Assembly (NCBI GenBank): GCA_016793465.1
Contig: JAEUJW010000055.1
Location: forward strand, 124,001-188,000
DNA from: Myxococcales bacterium
GTDB taxonomy: Bacteria > Myxococcota > Polyangia > Nannocystales > Nannocystaceae
Reading direction: 5' to 3'
Length of the DNA stretch: 64,000 bases
The notes below the pieces were generated by a model. That model worked only from the letters and a program-made list of their open reading frames with translations. It searched no databases and had not been told where the DNA came from. Below, one piece after another: positions 8,401 through 17,486 of this stretch. Position 1 is the stretch's first letter; each line of letters begins with the position of its first letter. The position numbers were made by a program, and so were the translations under genes.

Positions 8401-11400
8401 GCGCGGGTGACGATCGACGCGGGGTACCTCGAGGAGATCGTCGTTCATGCGCGGGCGAAGTTGACGGCGACGATCGACGCGGCGAGGGCGGCGATCGAGG
8501 AGGCGCGCGGGCTGGTCACGCAGATGGAGGGCAAGCTGCGCGACCTCGACGCGGCGGCGGAGACGCGGCGCGGGCAGATCGCGGCGGAGCGGGCGGCGCA
8601 GGCCGCGGCGCTGCGCGCGGCGGAGCGCGAGCTGCACGGCAAGCGGGCGGAGCTCGACGAGGTGGCGCGGGCGCTGGCGGCGGCGCGGGCGACGGTGGAC
8701 GACGAGCGGGCGGAGGTCCAGCGGCGCGTCGACGCGGCGAGCCGCGACGTCGGGGGGGCGCGCGGCTGGGTGCGCTCGGTCGACGCGGAGATCAACGCGA
8801 CCCACCAGTGGTTCTATCGCCTGCCGGTGGTCGATGTGCCGTGGAAGCCGTCGCAGGCGCGCGAGGGGGCGTGGTACGGGCTGAAGATCGCCGGGCTGCA
8901 CGTGGCGCGGGGGTCGGCGACGGCGGCGCTCGACGTGGCCCAGGCGGCGTTGAAGGCGGTGGTGGATGCGCAGCAGAAGTTCCCGGTCGACAGCGACCCG
9001 CGGGTGTTCGGGCTGGTGGCGGCGCACGCGGCGGCGACGGGGGCGTTGCAGGCGGCGGAGTCGGCGGTGTCGACGGCGCGGCTGGGGATCGCGCTGGTGC
9101 CGGTGGAGGCGGACTTCCGGCTGCTGGCGATGCGCACGGCCCGGGACGCGCAGACGCTGCAGATCGTGGCGGCGCGGGCGGCCTTCGATCTGGCGGACGG
9201 GACGCTGTCGGCGATCAAGGAGCTGGGCGCCGCGTTCGCGCCGAGCGTGGTGATCGAGGGGGCGGAGTTCGCGGGCGAGCTGGCGCTGCTGAGCGGCGGC
9301 GAGGTGCGGCTGGCGGTGACGGTGCGGACGGGCGCGCCGGCGGTGCGGCGGACGTTCGCGGTGGGCTTCGACTTCGAGCGGCCGTTCGACTGCGTGGTCG
9401 AGCTGGTGCACCGCCTGCTCGGGACGGACAGCGACAAGGCGCTGGCGGCGGTGGCGGCGAGCACGGCGGCGGCGACGACCACGACGCAGACGGCCGAGAC
9501 GATGGCGCTGCCGAGCGGCGGCGAGGTGACGATCCGCGGCGCGAACGGGAAGTATCTGCAGGTCGGCTCGGGGATCCGCTACGGCGACACGATCTCGCTG
9601 CGCGTGGAGATGTGGCACTTCCTCAACAACAACGGCGGCGGGGCGAACGCGGTGCCGGGGGACGACGGGCCGGCGTCGGTGAGGTGGAAGCTGGTGCACC
9701 CGGGCGACCCGAGCTCGACGGCGTTCATCAATTACGGCGACCGGGTGGCGTTCAAGTCGAACGGCGGGCTCTACCTGGTGGCCGAGGCCGGGCAGACGAC
9801 GGTCAACGCGAACCGCGGGGCGATCGGGCCGTGGGAGCAGTGGGTCCTCGAGCCGGGTGGGTTCGCGAACCCGGGCGGGCGGGTGCAGGTGGGGCTGCCG
9901 ATCGCGCTGCGCTCGTCGCACGGGACGTACCTCGGCGCGTACGACCAGGGCGGGCAGGGCGTCTATCACAGGGAGGGGGTCGGGCAGGAGCAGAAGTGGT
10001 GGGTGGGGCCGAACCCGCCGTCGATCGACGTGCTGTACGCGGGGGCGAGCGCGATCGACGAGCGCTGCCGGTTCAAGCTGCAGCGCTTCGGCGAGTGGAT
10101 CGGCCTGCTGTCGGTGGCGACGGGCAAGTACGTGAAGGTGTACCTCGACGGGCGCGTGCGCTGCGACTCGGGCAGCTTCGCGTTCGCGTGGGCGAAGGGC
10201 GAGCACCTCGGGCTGCAGGGGCGTTATCTGTACAGCGAGGGGCACGGGTCGTATCTGCGGGTGGCCGGCGGGGTCGTCGACGCGGACGCGACGTCGCTGA
10301 CGGACCCAGCCGGGCAATTCGTGGTCGAGCACCACTCGCAGGTGGCGAGCAACCTGTCGGTCGGGTACACGGCGGGCGAGCTGGCGATCGCGGCGCTGCG
10401 AAGCGGCGAGGTGGTGGGGCGCTCGCAGGCGGGGGACGGTCCGGGGGTCGAGGCGGCGGCGGAGGCGGCGGCGGCGAGCAAGCGGGCGGAGGGCGAGGCG
10501 ACGATCGCGGCGGCGAAGCAGGCGCTGGCCCAGGCGGAGGCGGATCGCCAGGCGCGGCGGCTGCGGGCGATCGAGCGGGCGATGCGGCCGCTGCCGGCGG
10601 GCATGGAGACGTGGCGCGACGGGGCGCTGCGGTTCGAGGGCACGGGGTATCTCGAGGCGGAGGCGCTGCGCTCGGCGGTCGTGAAGGTCGGTGACGCGGT
10701 GAACGCGACGACGGAGCCGGCGGTGGCGCTGGGGGCCGCGTTCACGCTCGAGGTGTGGGTGTTCCCGGAGGCGATCGGCGAGCGGCCGCGGACGATCGTG
10801 TGTCAGCGGACCGGCGAGGCGAGCGTCTCGCTGGCGCTGACGGTCGCGACGACCGGGGCGCTGCAGGTGCGCTGGGCCGGGGGGTCGTGCACGAGCGAGG
10901 GAGTGTTGCGGCTGTCGGCGTGGACGCACGTGGCGGTGACGCTGGCGGGCGGGACGATGGCGCTGCTGTTCGACGGAGCGCCGGTGTACAGCGGGGCGGG
11001 GCCGGCGGCGATCCCGGTGACGACGGGGACGTGGCGGGTCGGCGCCGACGAAGGGGGTGCCGGGGCCTTTATCGGCGTGATCGACTCGCTGCGGATCTGG
11101 GACCACGCGCGGGCGCCGGCGCTGCTGCGGGGTGGTCGCCATGTGCAGTCGCGCGGCGACGAGGCGGGGCTGGTGGCGTGCTGGAACCTCGACGAGCCGG
11201 ACGGCGACACCGTGTTCGACGCGGGGCCGGCGGGGCTGCACCTGCGGGTGAAGGATGTCGTGCGGCGGGCGCGGCCGGGTGGTCCGGACGGGCCGACGAT
11301 CGCGGACATGCCGCTGACGCTGGCGGGTGGAGCTGTGCAGTGCGGGACCCAGCCGCTGGGGCTGGGGAGTGTGCTGACGATCGAGGCGTGGATCTGGGTC

Positions 11401-14400
11401 GAGCGGGTCGACGGCGACATGGCGGCGATCGTCGGCAAGTGGGCGCAGGGGGCCGACGACGAGCTGCTGTTCGCGGTGGCGGCGGATCTGCGGCTGGTGT
11501 TCGGGTGGCGTACGGGGGACGCGGGGGCGTATGGCACGCCGGGCTGGGATCATCAATTCAGCGCGGGCAAGGTCGTCGCGGGGCGGTGGACGCACGTGGC
11601 GGCGGTCCGCGAGGGGCGGGTGATCCGGTTCTTCTGCGACGGCGTGAAGATCGGCGAGGGCGAGCGGGCGGACGAGCTGCCGCTGCGGCCCGGGGGCGCG
11701 CCGCTGTGCCTCGGCAGCGAGCGCGGGGTGACGCGCGGGTTCACGGGGTCGCTGGCGGAGGTGCGGGTGTGGTCGCGGGCGCGGTCGGAGGCGGAGCTCG
11801 GAGCGACGTGGCGGCGGCCGGCGGCCGGCGACGAGCCGGGGCTGCGCTCGCTGTGGCGGCTCGACGAGGGCCACGGGGCGCAGGCGCGGGACGCGGGGCC
11901 GTCGCTGCGTCACGGATCGGCGGTCGGCGCGGTGAGCCGGCCGGCGCGCGGGGGGCCGCCGCTGGTCGCGGGGGCGACGCGGGCGCTGCGGCTGACGGGC
12001 GGGCAGTACGTCGAGTTCGGCGACGACGATCTGTTCACGGCGAGCATCGCCGTCACGCTCGAGGCGTGGGTGCAGGTCGACGCGGTGACCGCGGCGTACA
12101 CGACGATCGTCGGCAAGTGGTCGCGCGACGGCGAGGCGGAGTACCTGTTCGGGCTGATGCCGAGCGGGCGCCTGGTGCTGCTGTGGCGCACCGACGCGGA
12201 GGGCCAGGCGATCAGCGAGGTCGCGGTGACGCCGGGGCGGTGGACGCACGTGGCGGTGGTGCGCGCGGGGCGGAGCGTGAGGTTCTACGTCGACGGAGCG
12301 GCGGCGGGCGCGTCGGAGGCGGCGGACCTGCAGGCGTTCCGCAACACGACGGCGCCGCTGCGCATCGGCGGGGGCGACCCGGAGCGCGCGTTGCGCGGGA
12401 GCGTGGCGGCGGTGCGGGTCTGGCGGGTGGCTCGCGCGCCGGCGGACATCGCCGCGGGCATGCGGGGGCCGGTCGGGGCGCGCACGCCGGGGCGGGTGCT
12501 CGACGTCGGGTTCGACGAGGGTGCGGGGGCGGCGGTGATCGACGCGGCGAGCGGGCAGCTCGGCGTGCTGGTCGGGTCGCCGGAGTTCGTGCCGGTGATG
12601 TTGCCGCTGCACGCGACGCGGACGGTCGAGGCGGCGATCGACGGCGAGCAGACGACGGCGGCGCTGGTGCGGGCGCTGGCGAGAGACATCGAGGACGCGC
12701 CGGAGGCGATCGGGGCGGCGCTGGTGCGGGTCGTCGACGTTCAGCGGGTCGCCGACGTGGCGGTCGGGGCGGACGTGTCGGCGACGGCGGCGGCGCGGGT
12801 GGTGTGGGCGGCGCTGGCGGAGCGGTCGGGGCCGTCGTTCGCGGCGCTGGTGCGGCACCTGCGGGTCGCGGGCATGACGGAGGCGGAGGTCGAGGCGGCG
12901 CTGGTCGAGCGCTGGGGCTGCGACGCGTCGACGGTCGCGCGGGCGCTGCTGCGGGCGGGGCCGGTGGTCGTGGCGCGGCCGGACGCGGCGCTGCTGCGCG
13001 AGGTCTGGGCCGAGACCTCGGACGTCAGCGGGGCGTACGACCACGCGACGCGCTCCGAGGCCGAGGCGCGGGCGGCCGGGTGGACGCGCGAGGCGGTGCG
13101 CTTCGTGGCGCTGGCCGAGGCGCAGGCGGACACGCTGGTGGTCTGGCGCGAGACGCCGGCGGCGAGCCCGGGCTCGCGGTTCCGCTGGTCGACGCGCGGC
13201 GCGGAGGAGGCGGCGGCCGAGGGCTGGCAGCGGGTCGCGCCGGTGTGCCACGCGTACGGCCACCGCGCGCCGGGCACGGTGCCGGTGCACCTCGAGCGGG
13301 CTGGGCAGTCGTGGCGGCTGGCGCTGCACGCGGAGGAGGTCTCGCGGCGGCTCGGGTGGACGCGCGTGGGGCCGGCGTTCTACGCCTATCCGCCGGACGC
13401 GCTGCGGCCGTTCGCGGAGGTCTCGCTGCGGGCGGTGTACGGGCACTTCGTGGGGGTCACGAGCGACGGCGCGGTGCGGGCGCAGCTGCGGCGGCGAGGC
13501 GCGTGGGAGCGCTTCGCGGTGGTGCCGCTCGGCGGCCCGTGGATCGCGCTGCGCACGACCGGCGGGAGGTACCTGCGGCTCGAGGCGGACGGCTCGCTGT
13601 CGGCGAACGGCCCGGCGATCGGGCCGGCGGAGGCGTTCTCGCGGCAGGAGCTGGGCTGCGGGACGATCGCGCTGACGGCGAGCAACGCGAAGATCGTGGC
13701 GATGACGGACACCCGGGAGCTGCGCGCCGACCAGCCGTCGCTGACCGACGGCGGGGTGTTCGCGCAGGTGCTGCAGCCGCAGGCGCTGGCGTGGGGGATC
13801 AGCCAGGTCTCGTTCAAGCAGGTGGCGTGCGCGGCCGACGGCGCGGCCTGGGCGATCGACGCGCAGGCGCGGGTGTTTCGCCGCGTCGACGGCGAGTGGC
13901 GGCAGAGCGACGGCGAGCTGCACGGGATGATCGCCGTCGGCGGGGCGGACCACGTGTGGGGGCTCGGCCTCGCGGACGCGATCTGGCGCTGGAGGGGGGA
14001 CGGGTGGGAGCGTATCCCGGGCGCGCTGCGGCACGTCGCGGTGGCGGCGGACGGCGCGGTGTGGGGCGTGAACAGCAGCGGGATGATCTACCGCCGCGTC
14101 GGGCCGTACTGGGAGCTGATACCGGGGACGATGTCGCGGGTCGCGGTCGGCTCGGCCACGCAGGTGTACGGGCTCGACGCGGGCGACGCGATGTGGCGCT
14201 GGACCGGGTCGGCGTGGGAGCGGGTGGCGGGCTCGTTGAAGGAGCTGTCGGTGCTGGCCGACGGCACGTTGATCGGGCGGCTGGCGTCGGGGGCGGTGTG
14301 CCGGCGCGATCCGGGCGGGGTGTGGTCGGCGCTCGAGGTGAGCCTGACGCAGGTGAGCGCGGGCGGGTCGGAGCTGATCTGGGGCGTCGATCCCGGCGTG

Positions 14401-14832
14401 GGGCTGGTGTGCGGGCGGGCGCCGCTGGTCGGGCCGCAGGCGCTCGTCGACGGCAAGCACGGGCTGCAGGCGGTCGCGGGCGACGTGTACGACGGGCGCG
14501 TGTACCACCAGGCGCCTGCGGGCCGGCGCAACGCGCAGTGGGAGTTCACGCCCGGCTCGCTCGCGGGCTGTTGGACCATCCGCGATCGCAAGCACGGCAA
14601 GTGCCTGGTCGCGGGCGACGTGTACGACGGGCGCGTGTACCACCAGGACGCGGGCGGGCGGGCGAACGCGGAGTGGCGGCTGGTGGCGACGGCGGACGAT
14701 CCGTCGACGTTCCACGTCGTCGATCGCAAGCACGGCAAGGCGCTGGTGGCCGGCGACGCGGCCGACAATCACCTGTACCACCAGGACCCGCAGGCCCGCG
14801 CGAACGCCCGCTGGCGGGTGATGCCGGTGTAG
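5485..14832 (+). CDS. Giant (3115-residue) multi-lectin adhesin/toxin-like protein
   Basis: Order of parts by approximate residue: 1-980, repeated ~150-residue beta-rich units, each with LPDLQL/LPALTI/LPDFDL-type strands; 985-1105, Ala/Glu/Arg-rich coiled coil; 1340-1620, beta-trefoil (fascin-like) domain with GGEVTIRGANGKYLQV and GTYLGAY; 1710-2340, three LamG-like jelly-rolls, each with FTLEVWV/LTIEAWI/VTLEAWV and WTHVA; 2490-2645, a DUF5648-like region (FRWSTRGAEEAAAEGW, HAYGHRAPG, FYAYPP); 2650-2765, a second fascin-like trefoil; 2770-2980, tectonin-type propeller repeats (GVNSSGMIYRR); 2985-3115, three RKHGK...LYHQD...AxW trefoil repeats. There is no N-terminal signal peptide, so export would need a non-Sec route or lysis. 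ATG 5485 follows AGAGGGAGG by 5 nt; ATG 5461 is an alternative. Most likely it binds several glycans on prey or kin surfaces. Several AT-rich codon islands occur between 6130 and 8201. Confidence 0.85.
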   Translation: MPTLPNELIALTGEAALPPELTLAGLVPSVAGTALAEVMLEAGRVAPVAGGVRITADLPDLQLRGVTIEVPSTCDGLTLGWQAAGALQVPGVDWLALEDVGMSLRLAWGELAGRLGGVLRLGGLALPLGVDLPPPESGWVLEPEFERVSVADVAAFAASFGVEDVVSAFPAELTAALDRVAVTGLRMHYQPRGRRFTALAVDLEVDATWEVVPGRILIIKPRLEVAVAEPASPRRVVRKRLAATVQAGSLALPVSVTLDGGEVALAVEADAIPVPNLAAMIDLVGPAVELPVELPALTISNVEVVIDASREPRLTLDVEAELAGSLPGFNYVVMTGFAGSLAVAPGELTGRLAGGLRLGDARLALTVERADAAAKWRFSAAMAEGSPFLKLSDALASLLEGVGLDAELPDFDLKDLSIAATPATGEFNFAAKAASVWSVPLGVTNLEISEIAVKVARAGAGAAKTCALAGELALAGVTVRPTFSIPGGLTFTAEVPTIRPWAAIVGLCGELFADVPVPAQVRELEIGPATLSVDVKRRTLSLRGQASGFAAIELQVRRDAQGKWGAVLALAPAGAVDLEATLGLPGLGDVALADVVVVLSSMRDAGFKFAAAELAGVTGVTQGLRFATKVSPGSLGLSAIAGLPTAPLVMQAQIGRTIGDFELAARLSGPGGRFVLDARSGLALIDPELRLAPAIGEFAVAGRIEATIDAQQLVFAGGFKLAGGRASLFATMIGDWQAPFGLRGVTARDLSVAVTLPGLPSFAGRLQIGRQSGSLKIHPDPVKPVLDLTIGELDLHDLLVSVCEPGLANVPAGMRETITQMRISDAQIYMAPQDTKIGELDCPAGLSVRGTLHVWGLTVAAFVKTGRLGGRLQAEGLVALPDLGGLLVLRGGKDEQGRTRPGPYFKLDLRPGQAPVAVLAAEASVLGGPGAAVDVRLDDTGFALDLDGRLFGAVPAHLTVRGGRFSPTAVYSARVTIDAGYLEEIVVHARAKLTATIDAARAAIEEARGLVTQMEGKLRDLDAAAETRRGQIAAERAAQAAALRAAERELHGKRAELDEVARALAAARATVDDERAEVQRRVDAASRDVGGARGWVRSVDAEINATHQWFYRLPVVDVPWKPSQAREGAWYGLKIAGLHVARGSATAALDVAQAALKAVVDAQQKFPVDSDPRVFGLVAAHAAATGALQAAESAVSTARLGIALVPVEADFRLLAMRTARDAQTLQIVAARAAFDLADGTLSAIKELGAAFAPSVVIEGAEFAGELALLSGGEVRLAVTVRTGAPAVRRTFAVGFDFERPFDCVVELVHRLLGTDSDKALAAVAASTAAATTTTQTAETMALPSGGEVTIRGANGKYLQVGSGIRYGDTISLRVEMWHFLNNNGGGANAVPGDDGPASVRWKLVHPGDPSSTAFINYGDRVAFKSNGGLYLVAEAGQTTVNANRGAIGPWEQWVLEPGGFANPGGRVQVGLPIALRSSHGTYLGAYDQGGQGVYHREGVGQEQKWWVGPNPPSIDVLYAGASAIDERCRFKLQRFGEWIGLLSVATGKYVKVYLDGRVRCDSGSFAFAWAKGEHLGLQGRYLYSEGHGSYLRVAGGVVDADATSLTDPAGQFVVEHHSQVASNLSVGYTAGELAIAALRSGEVVGRSQAGDGPGVEAAAEAAAASKRAEGEATIAAAKQALAQAEADRQARRLRAIERAMRPLPAGMETWRDGALRFEGTGYLEAEALRSAVVKVGDAVNATTEPAVALGAAFTLEVWVFPEAIGERPRTIVCQRTGEASVSLALTVATTGALQVRWAGGSCTSEGVLRLSAWTHVAVTLAGGTMALLFDGAPVYSGAGPAAIPVTTGTWRVGADEGGAGAFIGVIDSLRIWDHARAPALLRGGRHVQSRGDEAGLVACWNLDEPDGDTVFDAGPAGLHLRVKDVVRRARPGGPDGPTIADMPLTLAGGAVQCGTQPLGLGSVLTIEAWIWVERVDGDMAAIVGKWAQGADDELLFAVAADLRLVFGWRTGDAGAYGTPGWDHQFSAGKVVAGRWTHVAAVREGRVIRFFCDGVKIGEGERADELPLRPGGAPLCLGSERGVTRGFTGSLAEVRVWSRARSEAELGATWRRPAAGDEPGLRSLWRLDEGHGAQARDAGPSLRHGSAVGAVSRPARGGPPLVAGATRALRLTGGQYVEFGDDDLFTASIAVTLEAWVQVDAVTAAYTTIVGKWSRDGEAEYLFGLMPSGRLVLLWRTDAEGQAISEVAVTPGRWTHVAVVRAGRSVRFYVDGAAAGASEAADLQAFRNTTAPLRIGGGDPERALRGSVAAVRVWRVARAPADIAAGMRGPVGARTPGRVLDVGFDEGAGAAVIDAASGQLGVLVGSPEFVPVMLPLHATRTVEAAIDGEQTTAALVRALARDIEDAPEAIGAALVRVVDVQRVADVAVGADVSATAAARVVWAALAERSGPSFAALVRHLRVAGMTEAEVEAALVERWGCDASTVARALLRAGPVVVARPDAALLREVWAETSDVSGAYDHATRSEAEARAAGWTREAVRFVALAEAQADTLVVWRETPAASPGSRFRWSTRGAEEAAAEGWQRVAPVCHAYGHRAPGTVPVHLERAGQSWRLALHAEEVSRRLGWTRVGPAFYAYPPDALRPFAEVSLRAVYGHFVGVTSDGAVRAQLRRRGAWERFAVVPLGGPWIALRTTGGRYLRLEADGSLSANGPAIGPAEAFSRQELGCGTIALTASNAKIVAMTDTRELRADQPSLTDGGVFAQVLQPQALAWGISQVSFKQVACAADGAAWAIDAQARVFRRVDGEWRQSDGELHGMIAVGGADHVWGLGLADAIWRWRGDGWERIPGALRHVAVAADGAVWGVNSSGMIYRRVGPYWELIPGTMSRVAVGSATQVYGLDAGDAMWRWTGSAWERVAGSLKELSVLADGTLIGRLASGAVCRRDPGGVWSALEVSLTQVSAGGSELIWGVDPGVGLVCGRAPLVGPQALVDGKHGLQAVAGDVYDGRVYHQAPAGRRNAQWEFTPGSLAGCWTIRDRKHGKCLVAGDVYDGRVYHQDAGGRANAEWRLVATADDPSTFHVVDRKHGKALVAGDAADNHLYHQDPQARANARWRVMPV

Positions 14833-14857
14833 CTGGCGGACGCCCGCGCGGGTCCGA

Positions 14858-14863
14858 TAGACT
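14858..14863 (+). promoter_or_regulatory. -10 box TAGACT of the kinase gene
   Basis: TAGACT ends 9 nt before the GTG start at 14873 and no Shine-Dalgarno sequence intervenes, so the mRNA is probably leaderless or nearly so. Confidence 0.5.
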
Positions 14864-14872
14864 CGCGCGGGC

Positions 14873-17455
14873 GTGCAGCCGGGGCCGGGTGACAGGTTCG
14901 GACGCTATCGCCTGGAGGCGCTGGTCGGCGAGGGCGGCATGGGCCGGGTGTTCCGCGGCCACGACGCGACGCTGCAGCGGCGGGTGGCGATCAAGCTGCT
15001 GCGGCAGGCGGACGACGGGCGGGTGCTGCGAGAGGCCCGCGCCGCGGCGGCGCTCGACCACCCGGGCGTGGTGGCGGTGTTCGACGTCGGCGAGGCGAAC
15101 GGGCAGGCGTTCATCGTCATGGAGTACGTGGTCGGTCGCTCGCTGCGGGCGCTGATCGAGGCCGGCGAGGCGACGGTGGAGGAGCGGCTGCGGTGGTTGA
15201 CTGACGTCGCGCGGGCGCTGGCGGCGGCGCACCGGGCGGGGCTGGTGCACCGCGACATCAAGCCGGAGAACGTGATGATCCGCGAGGACGGGGCGGTCAA
15301 GCTGCTCGACTTCGGGATCGCCCGCCTGCAGGCGAGCGAGGAGGTCGCGGGGTCGGGCGCCGGCGCGGCGAGCTCGGCGACGGGGACGCCGGCGTACATG
15401 GCGCCCGAGCAGGTGCAGCGGCGCGGCGTCGACGCGCGGGCCGATCAATTCGGCTGGGGCGTGCTGGCCTACGAGCTGTTGACCGGGGCGACGCCGTGGC
15501 CCGCGGGTGTGCCGGTGGCGATCGCGGTGGTGACCGAGCCGGCGCCGGCGCTCGGGACGAACGCGACGACGCGGGTGGCGGAGGTGGTGGCGCGGGCGCT
15601 CGAGAAGGCGCCGGAGCGGCGCTTCGCGTCGATGGAGGCGCTGGTGGAGGCGCTGGTCGGCGCGGCGCCGCGGTGGATCGTGCCGGTCGGCGGGGCGCTG
15701 GTCGGCGAGGCGGTGCCGGCGGCCGACACCGTGTCGACGCGGCGGACGGCGAACGCGACGGGGGCGCTCGAGACCGGCGACGCGGAGCCGGAGCCGCGGG
15801 CGAGCCGACGCGGGCGGGTCGGCGGGGCGCTCGGGCTCGGGGTCGCGGGGGCGATGTTCGCGGGGTGGATGGTGGACCGCGGGGCGACGCCGCCCTCGCC
15901 GGGCGAGGAGGAGGCCGAGGCGTGGCAGCCGAGCGCGCTGGCGCGGGAGGCGTTCGATCACGGGGTGCGGCGGGTGCAGCGGGCGGCGCTGCACGCGGGG
16001 ATCGAGCAGTTCGAGCGGGCGCTGGAGTACGAGCCGGAGTACGCGGCGGCGCACCTGCGGGCGGCGTTCCTCGGGCTGATCGACGGGCCGTACCCGGTCT
16101 CGCGCGAGCCGTACCACGCGGCGGTGCGGCTGCGCGGGCGGCTCGACGCGCGGGAGCGCGGGCTGCTCGACGCGCTGGAGCCGGCGTTCGCCCGCCGCGA
16201 GCCGGCGCTCGACGAGACGATCGCGCGGCTCGAGGCGCTGGCGGCGGAGCACCCGGACGACGCGGAGCTGCGGCTGTACGTGCCGATGGCGCTGTCGCTG
16301 CGCGGGCGCGACGCGGAGGCGGTCGAGCGCTACGAAGCGCTGCTGGCCGAGGACCCGGACCACGCGACGGCGCTGCTGGGGCTGGCGTACGTCCGCGGGC
16401 CGGACGACGAGCTGGCGGCGACGAGCGAGCTGCTCGACCGCTGCCTGGCCGCGGTGCCCGACGCGATCGACTGCCTGTGGTACCGCATCAAGCTCGACGC
16501 GTTCACCGGGCGCTGCGAGGCGATGGAGGCGACGGCGCTGCGCTGGGGGCGGACCAAGCCGAACGACCACGGGGCGGCGACGTCGCGGCTGTACGCGCTG
16601 GTGGCGCTGGGGCGCTCGGACGCCGAGCTGGCGGCGGCGGAGGCCGAGGCGGCGGAGGCGATGACGGCGACGCAGCACGCGGTCGCGTCGCGGATCCTCG
16701 AGAGCGCGCGGAGGATCGCGGCCGGCGACTTCGTGCGGGCGGAGCGGCTGCTCGCCGCGCTGCCGGACGAGTCGGCGCTCGACAGCCACGACCGCCTGCG
16801 GCTCGGCGAGCTGCAGGTGGCGCTGCACGAGGAGATGGGCGACCTGGCGACGGCGGCGGCGATCGCGGGCGAGCTGCGGCTGCGCCGCGCCGACGCGCCG
16901 GGCGCGGGCTTCGTGCTCGACGAGGGCATCCTCGCCGACCCGACGCCGTTCTTCGACGGCGTGCTGGCGGCGGCGGGCAGCATCGACGCGGCGGAGCGCG
17001 ACCGCCGGCGCGACGCGTGGCTGGCCCAGTGGCGCGGGCGCGGGCTCGACGACCACGCGAGCGAGCTGTGGCTGCGGGCCTTCGCGGGGCCGACGCGCAC
17101 GGCGGAGGACGCCCGCGCGGCGATCGCGGCGCTGCCGGCCGCGCCGGTGCGCCGCTTCATCACCGACCGGCTGTTCACGGTCGACGCGGCGCGGGTGTAC
17201 CTGCTCGCGGGTCGGCCGGAGCAGGCGGCGCCGCTGCTGCGCGAGGCGACGCGCTCGTGCCTGGTGGCGCTCGAGCCGCTGCGCTTCGTGCAGGCCCACG
17301 CGCTCCTCGGCGACGCGCTGGCGGCGACGGGCGAGCGCGAGGCGGCGTGCGAGGCGTACGCGGCGGTGCGCTCGCGCTGGGCCGCGGCGAGGCCGCGATC
17401 GCGGACGGCGGAGGCGGCCGCGGCGAGCATGGCCGGGCTGGGCTGCGCGCGCTGA
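14873..17455 (+). CDS. Membrane Ser/Thr protein kinase with TPR-like C-terminal region
   Basis: 860 residues. Hanks-type kinase domain ~12-270: glycine loop GEGGMG, VAIKLL lysine, HRDIKPEN with His126 and catalytic Asp128, DFG at 146, and APEQ. All catalytic residues are present, so it should be active. A single transmembrane helix follows (ALGLGVAGAMFAGWMV), then ~540 residues of Ala/Glu/Leu-rich helical repeats (IEQFERALEYEPEYAAAHLRAA) typical of TPR arrays. This PknB-like layout is common in myxobacteria. The next gene, 31 bp downstream, encodes an FHA-domain activator, and FHA domains bind phosphothreonine, so the two are probable partners (inference). The GTG start fits the upstream -10 box. 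Confidence 0.95.
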   Translation: MQPGPGDRFGRYRLEALVGEGGMGRVFRGHDATLQRRVAIKLLRQADDGRVLREARAAAALDHPGVVAVFDVGEANGQAFIVMEYVVGRSLRALIEAGEATVEERLRWLTDVARALAAAHRAGLVHRDIKPENVMIREDGAVKLLDFGIARLQASEEVAGSGAGAASSATGTPAYMAPEQVQRRGVDARADQFGWGVLAYELLTGATPWPAGVPVAIAVVTEPAPALGTNATTRVAEVVARALEKAPERRFASMEALVEALVGAAPRWIVPVGGALVGEAVPAADTVSTRRTANATGALETGDAEPEPRASRRGRVGGALGLGVAGAMFAGWMVDRGATPPSPGEEEAEAWQPSALAREAFDHGVRRVQRAALHAGIEQFERALEYEPEYAAAHLRAAFLGLIDGPYPVSREPYHAAVRLRGRLDARERGLLDALEPAFARREPALDETIARLEALAAEHPDDAELRLYVPMALSLRGRDAEAVERYEALLAEDPDHATALLGLAYVRGPDDELAATSELLDRCLAAVPDAIDCLWYRIKLDAFTGRCEAMEATALRWGRTKPNDHGAATSRLYALVALGRSDAELAAAEAEAAEAMTATQHAVASRILESARRIAAGDFVRAERLLAALPDESALDSHDRLRLGELQVALHEEMGDLATAAAIAGELRLRRADAPGAGFVLDEGILADPTPFFDGVLAAAGSIDAAERDRRRDAWLAQWRGRGLDDHASELWLRAFAGPTRTAEDARAAIAALPAAPVRRFITDRLFTVDAARVYLLAGRPEQAAPLLREATRSCLVALEPLRFVQAHALLGDALAATGEREAACEAYAAVRSRWAAARPRSRTAEAAAASMAGLGCAR

Positions 17456-17472
17456 GGGCCGCGGCGCGGTGG

Positions 17473-17478
17473 TACCAT
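17473..17478 (+). promoter_or_regulatory. -10 box TACCAT of the FHA activator gene
   Basis: TACCAT ends 8 nt before GTG 17487. This supports 17487 rather than the earlier in-frame GTG 17469, which lies upstream of the box. Confidence 0.5.
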
Positions 17479-17486
17479 CGCCGCGG

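Noticed and set aside
7804..14781. Very long antisense open frame opposite the giant lectin gene
   Set aside because: A high-G+C shadow: Arg/Pro/Ala/His-rich, no domains, no plausible start signals, and lies wholly opposite a gene with clear domains.
17469..17486. Earlier GTG start for the FHA activator
   Set aside because: It lies upstream of the TACCAT -10 box, so it would not be in the predicted transcript; the spacing fits GTG 17487.
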